Assembly (NCBI GenBank): GCA_004173185.1
Contig: SEFZ01000010.1
Location: forward strand, 62,001-126,000
DNA from: Sphingomonadales bacterium
Lineage (GTDB): Bacteria > Pseudomonadota > Alphaproteobacteria > Sphingomonadales > Sphingomonadaceae
DNA: 64,000 nt
Direction: 5' to 3'
Within the stretch, counting starts at the first letter, position 1; every line of letters starts with the position of its first letter. Both the position numbers and the translations under genes were made by a program. Under the pieces are notes generated by a model, which worked only from the letters and a program-made list of their open reading frames with translations, did not search any database and was not told where the DNA came from. Below are positions 45,917 through 53,868 of this stretch, piece by piece.

Positions 45917-46987
45917 TCAGGTAATCGCCGGATAGTCGGTATAGCCTTCGGGCCCGGGCGTGTAGGTGCGGTTCGGATCGTAATTCGCCAGCGGCAGATC
46001 GCGGCGCAGACGCTCGGCAAGATCGGGATTGCCGATAAAAGGCCGCCCGAACGACACCGCTTCCGCCACGCCGGCACGGATCGCTTCTGCGGCACTATCG
46101 CGGGTCAGTTCGTTGTTGAGGATGAGATTGCCGCGCCAGCGTTGCTTGACCAAAGCAAGGTTATCGACAGTGGGGAAGGTGCGGCGGACAAGGTGCAGAT
46201 AGGCGAGGCCGAGCGTAGAGGCGGCGTCGAATAGCGCGCCATAGGTCTGCACCGGATCCTCGTCGTGGATATCGTTGTACGAAAAGCCGGGGCAGACGCG
46301 CAGCCCGACCCGGTCATAGCCGATTTCCGTGCCCATCGCGTCGAGCGCTTCCATCGCGAAGCGGATGCGGTTTTCGACACTGCCGCCATAAAGGTCGCTG
46401 CGCTGGTTGCTGTTCGACGACAGGAATTGCATCGGCAGATAGCCGCTCGAGGCATGTAGCTCGACACCGTCGAAGCCGGCCGCTCGGGCATTGCGTGCAG
46501 CCTGGCGATATTCCTCGATCACCAGCGGCACTTCGTCGGTTTCCAGCGCGCGGGGCGCGTCGAGATCAACCATGCCGCGCGCGTCGGTATAAATCTGCGC
46601 GGCGGCACGGATCGCGGAAGGCGCGACGATTTCGGAGCCGTCATCCTTGTTCAGGAAGGACGCGACCCGGCCACAATGCATGATCTGCGCGACGATCAGC
46701 CCGCCGCGCGCATGCACTGCGCGGGTAACCTGTCGCCAGCCATCGACCTGTTCGGGCGAGTAGAGTCCGGGCGTGCGGCAATAGCCCTTGCCGGCGGGAC
46801 TGGGCTGGACTCCTTCGGTCACGATCAGGCCCGCGCCCGCGCGCTGGCTGTAATAATCGACCTGCAGGTCGCCGGGCGTGTCGCCCGGTCCGCCGCGGCT
46901 GCGGGTCATCGCTGACATCGTGATCCGGTTGCGCAGTTCCAGCGCACCCAGGGTCACGGGCGTGAAAAGCTCGGATGCGTCCGCCAT
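45917..46987 (-). CDS. Old yellow enzyme-family flavin oxidoreductase
   Basis: A 356-residue FMN TIM-barrel ene-reductase: LFTPVTLGALELRNRITMSAMTRSRG at the flavin end, QIMHCGRVAS, HASSGYLPMQFLSSNSNQRSDLYGGSVENR and GRPFIGNPDLAERLR. OYE enzymes reduce C=C bonds conjugated to a carbonyl, a useful reaction on steroid enones. The substrate-binding pair His-x-x-Asn (or His) is His178 with Ser181 here, which is unusual. Last gene of a five-gene reverse operon. Confidence 0.88.
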   Translation of the reverse strand: MADASELFTPVTLGALELRNRITMSAMTRSRGGPGDTPGDLQVDYYSQRAGAGLIVTEGVQPSPAGKGYCRTPGLYSPEQVDGWRQVTRAVHARGGLIVAQIMHCGRVASFLNKDDGSEIVAPSAIRAAAQIYTDARGMVDLDAPRALETDEVPLVIEEYRQAARNARAAGFDGVELHASSGYLPMQFLSSNSNQRSDLYGGSVENRIRFAMEALDAMGTEIGYDRVGLRVCPGFSYNDIHDEDPVQTYGALFDAASTLGLAYLHLVRRTFPTVDNLALVKQRWRGNLILNNELTRDSAAEAIRAGVAEAVSFGRPFIGNPDLAERLRRDLPLANYDPNRTYTPGPEGYTDYPAIT

Positions 46988-46989
46988 CT

Positions 46990-47529
46990 TCACTGCGCCT
47001 TGAAGCGGAGGGCGCCGGGCGAGCGCTTCACATGCAGCCGGGTGAGCTGGCGATAGATGAACTGCCAGCCATTCGGCCCCTTGCGATAGCGCTCGTGATA
47101 ATGGCCGAATCCGTGGAGCCAGTGATCTGCCTCGCCTTCCTTCCAGAACAGCATGTCCTCCATCGCCCATACGCCCTGCGCGGTATTGGCGGTCAGCAAC
47201 TCGAGCTCGGGAGTATGCGCGTGATGGACGGTGATGACGCCATCGAGCGTTGCGGACAGCCGCGCGGTATTGGCGCGCGTGCCGACGGCCGGCCCGGCGG
47301 CATAGGTCATCGATATATGATCCTCGGCGTGCATCGCCTCGTAATCGCTCCAGCGCTTCTCATCCATTGCGCGGATCCGGCGGGCCTTGAGGTTGCGGAT
47401 ATCCTCAAGAGCGACCAGCCGGTCGATCGCGCCAATGACTTCGCCATTGGTGTCGGCATGCGCGGGGAGGGCCAGACTGCCGGCGGGCAGCGCGGCTGCG
47501 CCGACCAGGGCTTTGCGGCGGCTAATCAT
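46990..47529 (-). CDS. Exported NTF2-like/SnoaL-type protein (Tat signal)
   Basis: A 179-residue protein with a twin-arginine leader (ISRRKALVGAAALPAGSLALPAHA). The mature part is a single NTF2-like fold: RLVALEDIRNLKARRIRAMDEKRWSDYEAMHAEDHI then strands to WQFIYRQLTRLHVKR. Ketosteroid isomerase, scytalone dehydratase and SnoaL share the fold, so an isomerase or dehydratase acting in the periplasm is possible. It follows a second, cytosolic NTF2-like gene with an 8-base overlap. Confidence 0.75.
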   Translation of the reverse strand: MISRRKALVGAAALPAGSLALPAHADTNGEVIGAIDRLVALEDIRNLKARRIRAMDEKRWSDYEAMHAEDHISMTYAAGPAVGTRANTARLSATLDGVITVHHAHTPELELLTANTAQGVWAMEDMLFWKEGEADHWLHGFGHYHERYRKGPNGWQFIYRQLTRLHVKRSPGALRFKAQ

Positions 47530-48004
47530 ACTGAATTTCTCCCATCAGCTTGTGCGATTTGCTTGCGCCATCGAGCACGCGGTTGACGCGCTCACGGATG
47601 CGCCAGCCATCGGCGGTACGGGCCAGAGTCCAGCGGTTGGCCGAGGCGCGCCACACGGCCCAGCCTCGCGCACCGCGCAGCAGGACGAAGGAATGAGCAA
47701 AGGCAGTGGCGGTGTCGCCGTCCAGCCGGATATGCGGCGTGGTCGTGACATGGCCCGATCCCTGGCGGATCAGCGACTGGTGCCCGTCTCCGCTGTAGAG
47801 CGCGGCAATCTGCTCCACGCCGGTCGCCACATGCTCCCCGCCCACATCGTAACGGCCGTCAGCCTCCCACAATTCGGCGGCGGGATCGCATGCGCCCGCA
47901 TCGACCAGCGGGCCGTAGGCGGAGAGCAGGCGGATGATCTCTAGCTGATCCTCGAGCCGCTGCAGGCGCAATTCGATGCTGGCATCGCTCGTCACCGCGG
48001 TCAT
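47522..48004 (-). CDS. NTF2-like/SnoaL-type protein
   Basis: A 160-residue cytosolic protein of the SnoaL_4-type fold: RLQRLEDQLEIIRLLSAYGPLVDAGACDPAAELWEADGRYDVGG and VTTTPHIRLDGDTATAFAHSFVLL, ending RERVNRVLDG. Similar proteins accompany hydroxylation and dehydration enzymes in aromatic and steroid clusters. ATGA overlap with the upstream acyl-CoA dehydrogenase. Isomerase, dehydratase or accessory role; unassigned. Confidence 0.75.
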   Translation of the reverse strand: MTAVTSDASIELRLQRLEDQLEIIRLLSAYGPLVDAGACDPAAELWEADGRYDVGGEHVATGVEQIAALYSGDGHQSLIRQGSGHVTTTPHIRLDGDTATAFAHSFVLLRGARGWAVWRASANRWTLARTADGWRIRERVNRVLDGASKSHKLMGEIQYD

Positions 48005-49224
48005 CTGCCGACCGGCAAAGCGTCGAATGGAATGCCCTTATCGACCCGGGGTTCGGGGGGCAGGCCCAAGATGCGTTCGGCAATGATATTGCGCAGGATC
48101 TCATCGGTCCCGCCGCCCAGCCGCAAGCCCGGTGCCTCCAGCACGCGACGTTGGAACGCTCCGGCCAGCGGAGCGAGGCGCGAATCCGAGATCACGCCAT
48201 ATTCTCCGATCAGCTCCATTACATGGCTGGCCAGATCCTGGGTCTGATTGGCCCAGAGCAGCTTGCCGATCGCGGTTTCGGCGCCGGGCGCGCTTCCGTC
48301 GGAAAGTCGGGCGAGGTTACGGCGCGAGAGTTGCTGGAGTGCGTTGGCATTGGCGTACCAATCGGCGAGCCGCTGGCGAAATCCGGCGTCCTCGGTCACC
48401 GGTCCGTCTGGCCCCGGTACGCCTCTTAGCGCCTCGATGACTTCCTGCCATCCGATGCCGGTATGGCCGCCCATCGAGAGGCGTTCGTTGCTGAGCGTGG
48501 TCAACGTAACCTTCCACCCCTCACCGATCGCGCCGACGCGCTGGCTGTCGGGCACACGCACGCCGGTCAGGAAGACTTCGTTGAATTCGGAGCCGCCGCT
48601 CATTTGACGGAGCGGGCGCACGTCGATCCCCGGCGAGCGCATGTCGATCCAGAACATGGACAGGCCGGCATGCTTTGCGACCGTCGGATCGGTGCGTGCG
48701 AGCAACAGCCCATAATCGGCATGGTGCGCGCTGCTAGTCCACACTTTCTGCCCGTCGACGATCCAGTCCGCGCCGTCGCGCACCGCGCGGGTTCGGGCAC
48801 CCGCCACGTCCGAACCCCCGGACGGTTCGGAAAAGAGTTGGCACCATAGATCTTCGCCCCGAATTCCCGGACCAACGAACCGGTCCCGCATGCTTGCGTC
48901 GCCATGCTGGATTACGGCGGGCAGGCAGATGCCGAGCCCGACCATGAAATAGGTGAAATTCAGATTGGCGCGTGCTTCCTCCTGCTGGAAGATCGCCTGC
49001 TGGAGCGCGGTGCCGCCTGTGCCGCCCCATTCGCTCGGCCAGGCGATGCAGGCATAGCCCGCCTCGGCCTTTCGCGCCTGCCATGCGCGCGCCATGGCAA
49101 AGTGCGCGGGAGCGCCACTGTGGCGCTGTTCGGCAGGAAGTGCGCGCGGATCATCGGCATTGCCTTCGATCCAGGCGCGGACCTGTGCGCGGTAGATGAA
49201 TGCCTCCCGGTCTTCGATAGTCAT
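48001..49224 (-). CDS. Acyl-CoA dehydrogenase, alpha-type subunit
   Basis: A 407-residue subunit: CIAWPSEWGGTGGTALQQAIFQQEEARAN, WCQLFSEPSGGSDVAGARTRAVRDGADWIVDGQKVWTSSAHHADYG and RLGGGTDEILRNIIAERILGLPPEPR. The IYEG-type Glu is missing (LGGGTDE) while an ER pair is present (SNERLSMGG near residue 240). No RQFG motif. It forms the alpha half of a pair with the next gene (ATGA overlap). Third alpha/beta pair or set in the island. Confidence 0.87.
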   Translation of the reverse strand: MTIEDREAFIYRAQVRAWIEGNADDPRALPAEQRHSGAPAHFAMARAWQARKAEAGYACIAWPSEWGGTGGTALQQAIFQQEEARANLNFTYFMVGLGICLPAVIQHGDASMRDRFVGPGIRGEDLWCQLFSEPSGGSDVAGARTRAVRDGADWIVDGQKVWTSSAHHADYGLLLARTDPTVAKHAGLSMFWIDMRSPGIDVRPLRQMSGGSEFNEVFLTGVRVPDSQRVGAIGEGWKVTLTTLSNERLSMGGHTGIGWQEVIEALRGVPGPDGPVTEDAGFRQRLADWYANANALQQLSRRNLARLSDGSAPGAETAIGKLLWANQTQDLASHVMELIGEYGVISDSRLAPLAGAFQRRVLEAPGLRLGGGTDEILRNIIAERILGLPPEPRVDKGIPFDALPVGR

Positions 49225-50324
49225 GCCGCTTCCTCCAGCAGATGCGCCGCGATCCGCGCTTTCCATTCGGTGGCCGGCCCGCTGGTGACTGCGAGGAGCT
49301 TCGATCGGCGATAGAAAAGGTGGCAGTCCATTTCCCAGGTGAAGCCGATCCCGCCATGGACGTGGATATTCTCCTTTGCCGCCATCCAATATGCGTCGCA
49401 TGCCGAAACGCGCGCGGCGGCGGCGGCAAGCGGCAGGTCTGGTGCATTCTGGTCAAGGACAGAGGCCGCGTGGTGCGCGTTCAGCCGCGCCACCTCGATA
49501 CGCAAGTAAAGATCCGCCAGCTTGTGCTTGATCGCCTGGAAGCTGCCGATCGCCCGCCCAAAGGCATAGCGATCGCGCGCATATTCCACTGCCATTTCGA
49601 GGCAGCGCTGCGCCCCGCCAATCTGTTCGAAGGCGAGCGGCACTGCCGCACGGGCCAATAGATATTCTAGCAGTTCGGCACCCGTGCCGGCGGCACCCAA
49701 CCGCTCGGCCTTTGCGCCATCGAAGCGCAGTGTCGCGGCGGGGCGGGAGGGATCGATCGTCTCCAGCGTCTCACGCTCGATGCCTTGCTTGCGCAGATCG
49801 ACGATGAACAGCGACTCACTCCGCCCGTCACGAGCCAGAACGATCGCGGCGTCGGCGGCCATGCCGTCAAGCACCGGCAGCTTGGTTCCTTTGATTGCGC
49901 CGCCCGCATGGCGGGTGCGCAACTTCTGCCCCGTCGCGGCGCCCGGACCCTCCGAAATCGCAACAGCGCCGGTTACTTCGCCGGCCGCAATGCGAGGCAG
50001 CCAATGGGCTTGTTGTTCGGGGGTTCCTGCATGCGCAATGGCGGGCGCAAACAGGCCCAGCGTCGCGCAGAACGGCACCGGTGCCAGTGCCCGGCCCATT
50101 TCTTCGGCGACGATGCACAAATTGGTCACCGGCAGGCCGAGCCCCCCGAATTCCTCGGCGATAGACATGCCGAGCCAGCCCTGCTCCGCCATTGCGCGCC
50201 ACGTGGGGCGATCGAATGTAGCTGCCTCGTCGAGCGCCCGGCGGTTCGCCTCGAGCGGGAAATATTCTGCTGCGAAACCGCGGACGCTGGCGCGGATCAG
50301 GGATTCTTCATCGACGGGAATCAT
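49221..50324 (-). CDS. Acyl-CoA dehydrogenase, beta-type subunit
   Basis: A 367-residue subunit with MSIAEEFGGLGLPVTNLCIVAEEMGRALAPVPF, RDRYAFGRAIGSFQAIKHKLADLYLRIE and IHVHGGIGFTWEMDCHLFYRRSKLLA; no catalytic loop. ATG 50324 is preferred, because the protein then begins IPVDEESLIRASVRGF like its relatives; the ribosome site (GGAG) is rather far upstream. It heads the five-gene reverse operon, divergent from the TetR gene, with the weak palindrome at 50348 between them. Confidence 0.85.
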   Translation of the reverse strand: MIPVDEESLIRASVRGFAAEYFPLEANRRALDEAATFDRPTWRAMAEQGWLGMSIAEEFGGLGLPVTNLCIVAEEMGRALAPVPFCATLGLFAPAIAHAGTPEQQAHWLPRIAAGEVTGAVAISEGPGAATGQKLRTRHAGGAIKGTKLPVLDGMAADAAIVLARDGRSESLFIVDLRKQGIERETLETIDPSRPAATLRFDGAKAERLGAAGTGAELLEYLLARAAVPLAFEQIGGAQRCLEMAVEYARDRYAFGRAIGSFQAIKHKLADLYLRIEVARLNAHHAASVLDQNAPDLPLAAAAARVSACDAYWMAAKENIHVHGGIGFTWEMDCHLFYRRSKLLAVTSGPATEWKARIAAHLLEEAA

Positions 50325-50347
50325 GCAAATGTATCCGCTCCGGGGGC

Positions 50348-50367
50348 TTTGTTGGATGACAAGCAAG
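50348..50367. promoter_or_regulatory. Weak operator palindrome (site 4) at the TetR gene
   Basis: TTTGTT-GGATGACA-AGCAAG: the right arm is perfect, the left matches 4 of 6. Spacer of 8. It overlaps the AAGGA ribosome site of the TetR gene (ATG 50375) and lies 24 bases before the divergent dehydrogenase start, so it could give autoregulation and control of both units. Confidence 0.5.
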
Positions 50368-50374
50368 GAAATTC

Positions 50375-51085
50375 ATGAGACATGCGGTGGCAATGACTCA
50401 GAGTGCGAAGACCCCTCCCGACGGCGAGAAGCCTGTCCGGATGACACAACAGGAACGGCGTGCGCGATCGCAGCGCCGGATCATTTCGGCCACGCTGCGC
50501 ACGATCGCGAAGCAGGGCGTGGCGGGTGCGTCGCTTGCCGAAATTGGCGAGCTTGCCGGCTATAGCCGGGGCCTTCCGGCGCATCTGTTTGGGAATAAGG
50601 ACAAGCTGCTGGCCGAGAGCCTGCGCCGCTTGATGGTCGATTACTGGATCGAGGATTTCCCCGAGATCAATAGCCGCGGTGCTTTTGCCACGCTTGCCGC
50701 CGCGATCGGCAAATGGGTGCACGATTTGTCCGCGCACAACGAACTGTCGCGTGCACATTTGCTGCTGCTCCAGGAGGCCAATGTCGGCATGGCCGAGCAG
50801 GCCTATCCCGAACTGATCCCGCTGATCCGGCAATATGTCGGCGGCAGCGAGAAGCGCTTCCGCGCCTATATCGCGGCCGGGCAGGAAGCTGGCGAGATTG
50901 ATCCCGATCTCGATCCGGATTTCGAAGCGCTGCTGATTCACACTACGCTTCGCGGGGTCAGCCTGCGGTGGCTGATCGAGCCTAGCTCGATCGACATTCA
51001 GAAATTCGCCGATCGCTTTGTCGAGCGGCTGTCGAAGCAGATGCTGGCCGATCCCGCCGGCGGGGAAGCCATGGCGGCGGGCTGA
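50375..51085 (+). CDS. TetR-family transcriptional regulator
   Basis: A 236-residue regulator. After a polar N-terminal tail comes the TetR helix-turn-helix: RRIISATLRTIAKQGVAGASLAEIGELAGYSRGLPAHLFGNKDKLLAESLRRL. The remainder is a ligand/dimer domain with a C-terminal helix rich in Arg and Leu. TetR regulators such as KstR and KstR2 repress steroid genes until a CoA thioester binds. It is the only TetR gene in the window, so it is the natural candidate for the CTTGCT-N8-AGCAAG sites. ATG 50375 is used; 50393 is the alternative. Confidence 0.88.
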   Translation: MRHAVAMTQSAKTPPDGEKPVRMTQQERRARSQRRIISATLRTIAKQGVAGASLAEIGELAGYSRGLPAHLFGNKDKLLAESLRRLMVDYWIEDFPEINSRGAFATLAAAIGKWVHDLSAHNELSRAHLLLLQEANVGMAEQAYPELIPLIRQYVGGSEKRFRAYIAAGQEAGEIDPDLDPDFEALLIHTTLRGVSLRWLIEPSSIDIQKFADRFVERLSKQMLADPAGGEAMAAG

Positions 51086-51099
51086 ACCGCGCGCGGTCC

Positions 51100-51894
51100 T
51101 CATGCGAGCCAGCCGCCATCGACATGGACGACAGTGCCGGTCACGAACGATCCGGCATCGCTTGCCAGGAATAGCATCGGCCCGATGATTTCGGTCGGAT
51201 CGGCTACGCGGTTTTGCAATGTTCCCGCCGCGCTCTTCTCCATCAGCGCGTCGCCGCCGCTGGTCACCATCAGCGTCGCCATTGGGCCTGGTGCGATGGC
51301 GTTCACGCGCACGCGCTCGGGCGCCAGCGTCTTCGCTAGCGTACGTGTCATGTGCCACAGCGCGGCCTTCGAAGCGCCATAGCCGAGCTGAGTCGGCGTT
51401 CCGAAAAACGCGCCGACGGTCGAGACGTTGATGATCGATGCGCCGCCCATTCCCTCGGCGCTGGCCGATGGCGACGCCGCGAGCAGCGGGCGCAGCGCCT
51501 GGATAAGAAACAACGGTCCCTTGGCATTGACCGAGAAGCTCTTGTCGAAAGCCGCCTCGGTCAGCGTGTCCAGCGTATAGGGCAGGGGCGCGCCGGCATT
51601 GTTGATTAGGATGTCGAGCCGGCCTTCCTCGCCCACGCGGTCAGCCAGCCGCCGGATATCATCGACCTGTCCAACATGGCACGGCATGGCGACTGCGTTG
51701 CCGCCCTGGCCACGGATCGCGGCAGCAGCCGCTTCGCAGGACTCGGCGTTGCGGCTCGAGAGAATCACCTTGGCTCCCGCTGCCGCGAGGCCCCGGGCCG
51801 CTTCAAACCCGAGCCCACGGCTCCCACCGGTTATCAGCGCGACGCGTCCTTCCAGGCCAAAGATCCTGGAAACATCGGGTAAGGTGGAAGTCAT
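51100..51894 (-). CDS. Short-chain dehydrogenase/reductase
   Basis: A 264-residue classical SDR: ALITGGSRGLGFEAARGLAAAGAKVILSSRN, NNAGAP, INVSTVGAFFGTPTQLGYGASKAAL with the Ser/Tyr/Lys set and FLASDAGSFVTGTVVHVDGG. ATGA overlap with the acyl-CoA ligase, so the pair is one unit. It converges on the TetR gene 14 bases away. Probably a hydroxysteroid- or 3-hydroxyacyl-CoA dehydrogenase from the company it keeps. Confidence 0.87.
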   Translation of the reverse strand: MTSTLPDVSRIFGLEGRVALITGGSRGLGFEAARGLAAAGAKVILSSRNAESCEAAAAAIRGQGGNAVAMPCHVGQVDDIRRLADRVGEEGRLDILINNAGAPLPYTLDTLTEAAFDKSFSVNAKGPLFLIQALRPLLAASPSASAEGMGGASIINVSTVGAFFGTPTQLGYGASKAALWHMTRTLAKTLAPERVRVNAIAPGPMATLMVTSGGDALMEKSAAGTLQNRVADPTEIIGPMLFLASDAGSFVTGTVVHVDGGWLA

Positions 51895-53540
51895 TCCGGA
51901 ATCCTCTCGGCCATGAAGCGTCCGCGATCGATCTTGAAGGTCGAAGTGCGGGGAAGGGGGGCTAGGCGAATGTTGATAATGCGCGGGATTTTGTATCCTG
52001 CGAGCCGCTGGCGGGCATGGACGGTCAGCGCCTCGGCATCGGCGTGCTCGCCGGGCTTGAGCACCACGGTTACGGCCACGCGCTCGCCGAGTCTCGGATC
52101 GGCCAGACCATAAGCGATGACCTCAGCAACGGCAGGATGATCGGCGAGGACGCGTTCCACCTCAGCGCAATAGACATTCTCGCCACCGGAGATGATCATG
52201 TTGCGCAGGCGGTCGACGATATAGACTCGCCCATCGGCATCGGTGCGGCCCACATCGCCGGTGCGCAGCCAGCCATCCTGAAGCGTTTCTGCCGTCGCTT
52301 CCGGATGGCCCACATATTCGCGCATCAGGCACGGGCTGCGTAGCCAGATTTCGCCGGGCTCCCCCTCAGTCACGTCGCTGCCGTCGGGCCGCACGATGCG
52401 CATCGTCAGGGTCGGCAGGATATAGCCCGCCGATGTTGGATGATCGATATAGTCCTGCCCGCAAATCGAAGTGCCCCAGGCGGCGGACTCGGTTTGGCCA
52501 TAGGTGTTCGCGATCATCACCGTGCCGAAGCGCGCGCGCAGGCGATCGGCGAGCGCAGTGTCGAGCGAGGACGCGCCGTTTGACAGCAACAGGAGTGAAC
52601 CAAGGTTTTTGTCCGATACGCGCGGCGATGCCAGCATGTCCGACAGCATCGCGGGGACGAAGCCCAGCCGCGATACGGGTTCGCGCTCCATCAGGTCCAA
52701 GACCGATTCGACGCTCCACCGGCCGAGAATGAACAGCGGTGCGCCGAAATACAGGCCCCGCAGGAAGGGCATCACGCCGGAGAAGTGAAACACTGGCGAT
52801 GTGATCAAAGTGGCGGCCTGGGCCGATGCGCGCTCGGGCGGCACGGCGATGCCGAAATCGGCTTCGTAATGCTGGTCCTGCATCGCTGCGACCAGTCCGG
52901 CGAGGACGATGGTGTGGGTCAGCCCGGCGTGATCGATCTGGACCGGCTTGGGACGCCCGGTGGTGCCCGAGGTGAACAGCACGATCGCCGGATCGGTCGG
53001 GTTGCGGGGTGCGAAGTCGAGTGGGGTTTCGCGCCCCAGCATCAGCGCCGAGAGATGGGCTTCGGCGATCAGCAGCGATGCGTCGAAATCAGGCTCGGCG
53101 AGCAGTGTTTCGGCGCGCTCGGAATCGGCAATGACCGCGCGGCATTGCATCGATTGCACGGCGTGGACCATTTCGTCGGCGGTGCCGCGCGTATTCACGA
53201 GTACCGCTACCGCGCCAATCGAAGTGACCGCGATGAAGCTGGCTGCCCATTCGATCCCGGCGGTGAGGGCGAGGCCGATGGCATTGCCGGGCTGGACGCC
53301 GCGCCCCCGAAGATGTGCAGCTATGCACGCTGCTCGAGCGAAAACCTCGTTGTTACTATAGGCGCGTTCGTCGATCTGGATGAGCCGCATATCGCCGCGT
53401 GCTATCGCTTGGCGGTAGAATCCCTCCAGCGTCCGGGGATGATCGCGAAACCGCTCGAACCCGCACTGCTCCTCGAGTTCGAAGAGCGCGCCGGGTGCGG
53501 TCAATGCCGCAGCAAACCGGTCGCGACATCGATAAATCAA
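51891..53540 (-). CDS. AMP-forming acyl-CoA ligase
   Basis: A 549-residue ANL-family ligase: AMP loop LFTSGTTGRPKPVQ (about 189-202), YGQTE, GEIWLRSPCLMREYVG, GWLRTGDVG, DRLRNMIISGGENVYCAEVE and the catalytic Lys in RTSTFKIDRG. It starts with TTG 53540, for which GGGGAA lies a suitable distance upstream; the alternative ATG frames are out of register. The protein has a longer N-terminus than fadD3. A perfect 15-bp-arm palindrome lies just upstream. It may activate the steroid side chain or an acid intermediate before ring breakdown. Confidence 0.86.
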   Translation of the reverse strand: MIYRCRDRFAAALTAPGALFELEEQCGFERFRDHPRTLEGFYRQAIARGDMRLIQIDERAYSNNEVFARAACIAAHLRGRGVQPGNAIGLALTAGIEWAASFIAVTSIGAVAVLVNTRGTADEMVHAVQSMQCRAVIADSERAETLLAEPDFDASLLIAEAHLSALMLGRETPLDFAPRNPTDPAIVLFTSGTTGRPKPVQIDHAGLTHTIVLAGLVAAMQDQHYEADFGIAVPPERASAQAATLITSPVFHFSGVMPFLRGLYFGAPLFILGRWSVESVLDLMEREPVSRLGFVPAMLSDMLASPRVSDKNLGSLLLLSNGASSLDTALADRLRARFGTVMIANTYGQTESAAWGTSICGQDYIDHPTSAGYILPTLTMRIVRPDGSDVTEGEPGEIWLRSPCLMREYVGHPEATAETLQDGWLRTGDVGRTDADGRVYIVDRLRNMIISGGENVYCAEVERVLADHPAVAEVIAYGLADPRLGERVAVTVVLKPGEHADAEALTVHARQRLAGYKIPRIINIRLAPLPRTSTFKIDRGRFMAERIPE

Positions 53541-53555
53541 CCTTATTCCCCATTT

Positions 53556-53593
53556 TTCTATAAACTTGCTAACCGTAAAGCAAGTTTATAGAA
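53556..53593. promoter_or_regulatory. Extended operator palindrome (site 5), perfect 15-bp arms
   Basis: A 38-base inverted repeat with perfect 15-bp arms and the spacer AACCGTAA; its core at 53565-53584 is exactly CTTGCT-N8-AGCAAG. It lies 16 bases upstream of the TTG start of the acyl-CoA ligase, facing the remnant of a ferredoxin reductase on the other side. It is the longest of the five sites in arm length. Good enough to be a regulator binding site on sequence alone. Confidence 0.85.
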
Positions 53594-53633
53594 GATTGTC
53601 TATAGGCTTGGGCGGGGATGAGAGGATTAGGAT

Positions 53634-53826
53634 ATGGCGCATTTCCATATCGTCATCGTAGGGGCAGGCCATGCCGGCGCGCAGGCCGCGATTGCCCTGC
53701 GACAGAACAAGTTCGATGACGATAGCGATAATCGGCGACGAGCCCCGAGCTGCCTTATGAGCGGCCACCGCTTTCGAAGGAGTATCTTGCCGGCGACAAG
53801 CCGTTCGGGCGCATGCTGAGCGGAAT
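53634..53826 (+). pseudogene. Truncated, frameshifted ferredoxin reductase
   Basis: The first 30 residues (MAHFHIVIVGAGHAGAQAAI) are the FAD-binding start of a ferredoxin-NAD(P)H reductase. Then the frame shifts; in another frame the next conserved piece appears, ELPYERPPLSKEYLAGDKPFGRML (53746-53819), after which similarity ends. Only about 65 of 400 residues survive, in two frames. It was probably the reductase of an oxygenase system such as the KshA-like Rieske enzyme. Confidence 0.8.
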
Positions 53827-53868
53827 ACGCGGCGGCACCCGTTTTATGTGGTCTCTGGAGCAATGCTA

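Noticed and set aside
51087..51098. ACCGCGCGCGGT between the TetR and SDR stops, as a terminator
   Set aside because: It is a self-complementary 12-mer without a loop or T run; a GC-rich accident is more likely.
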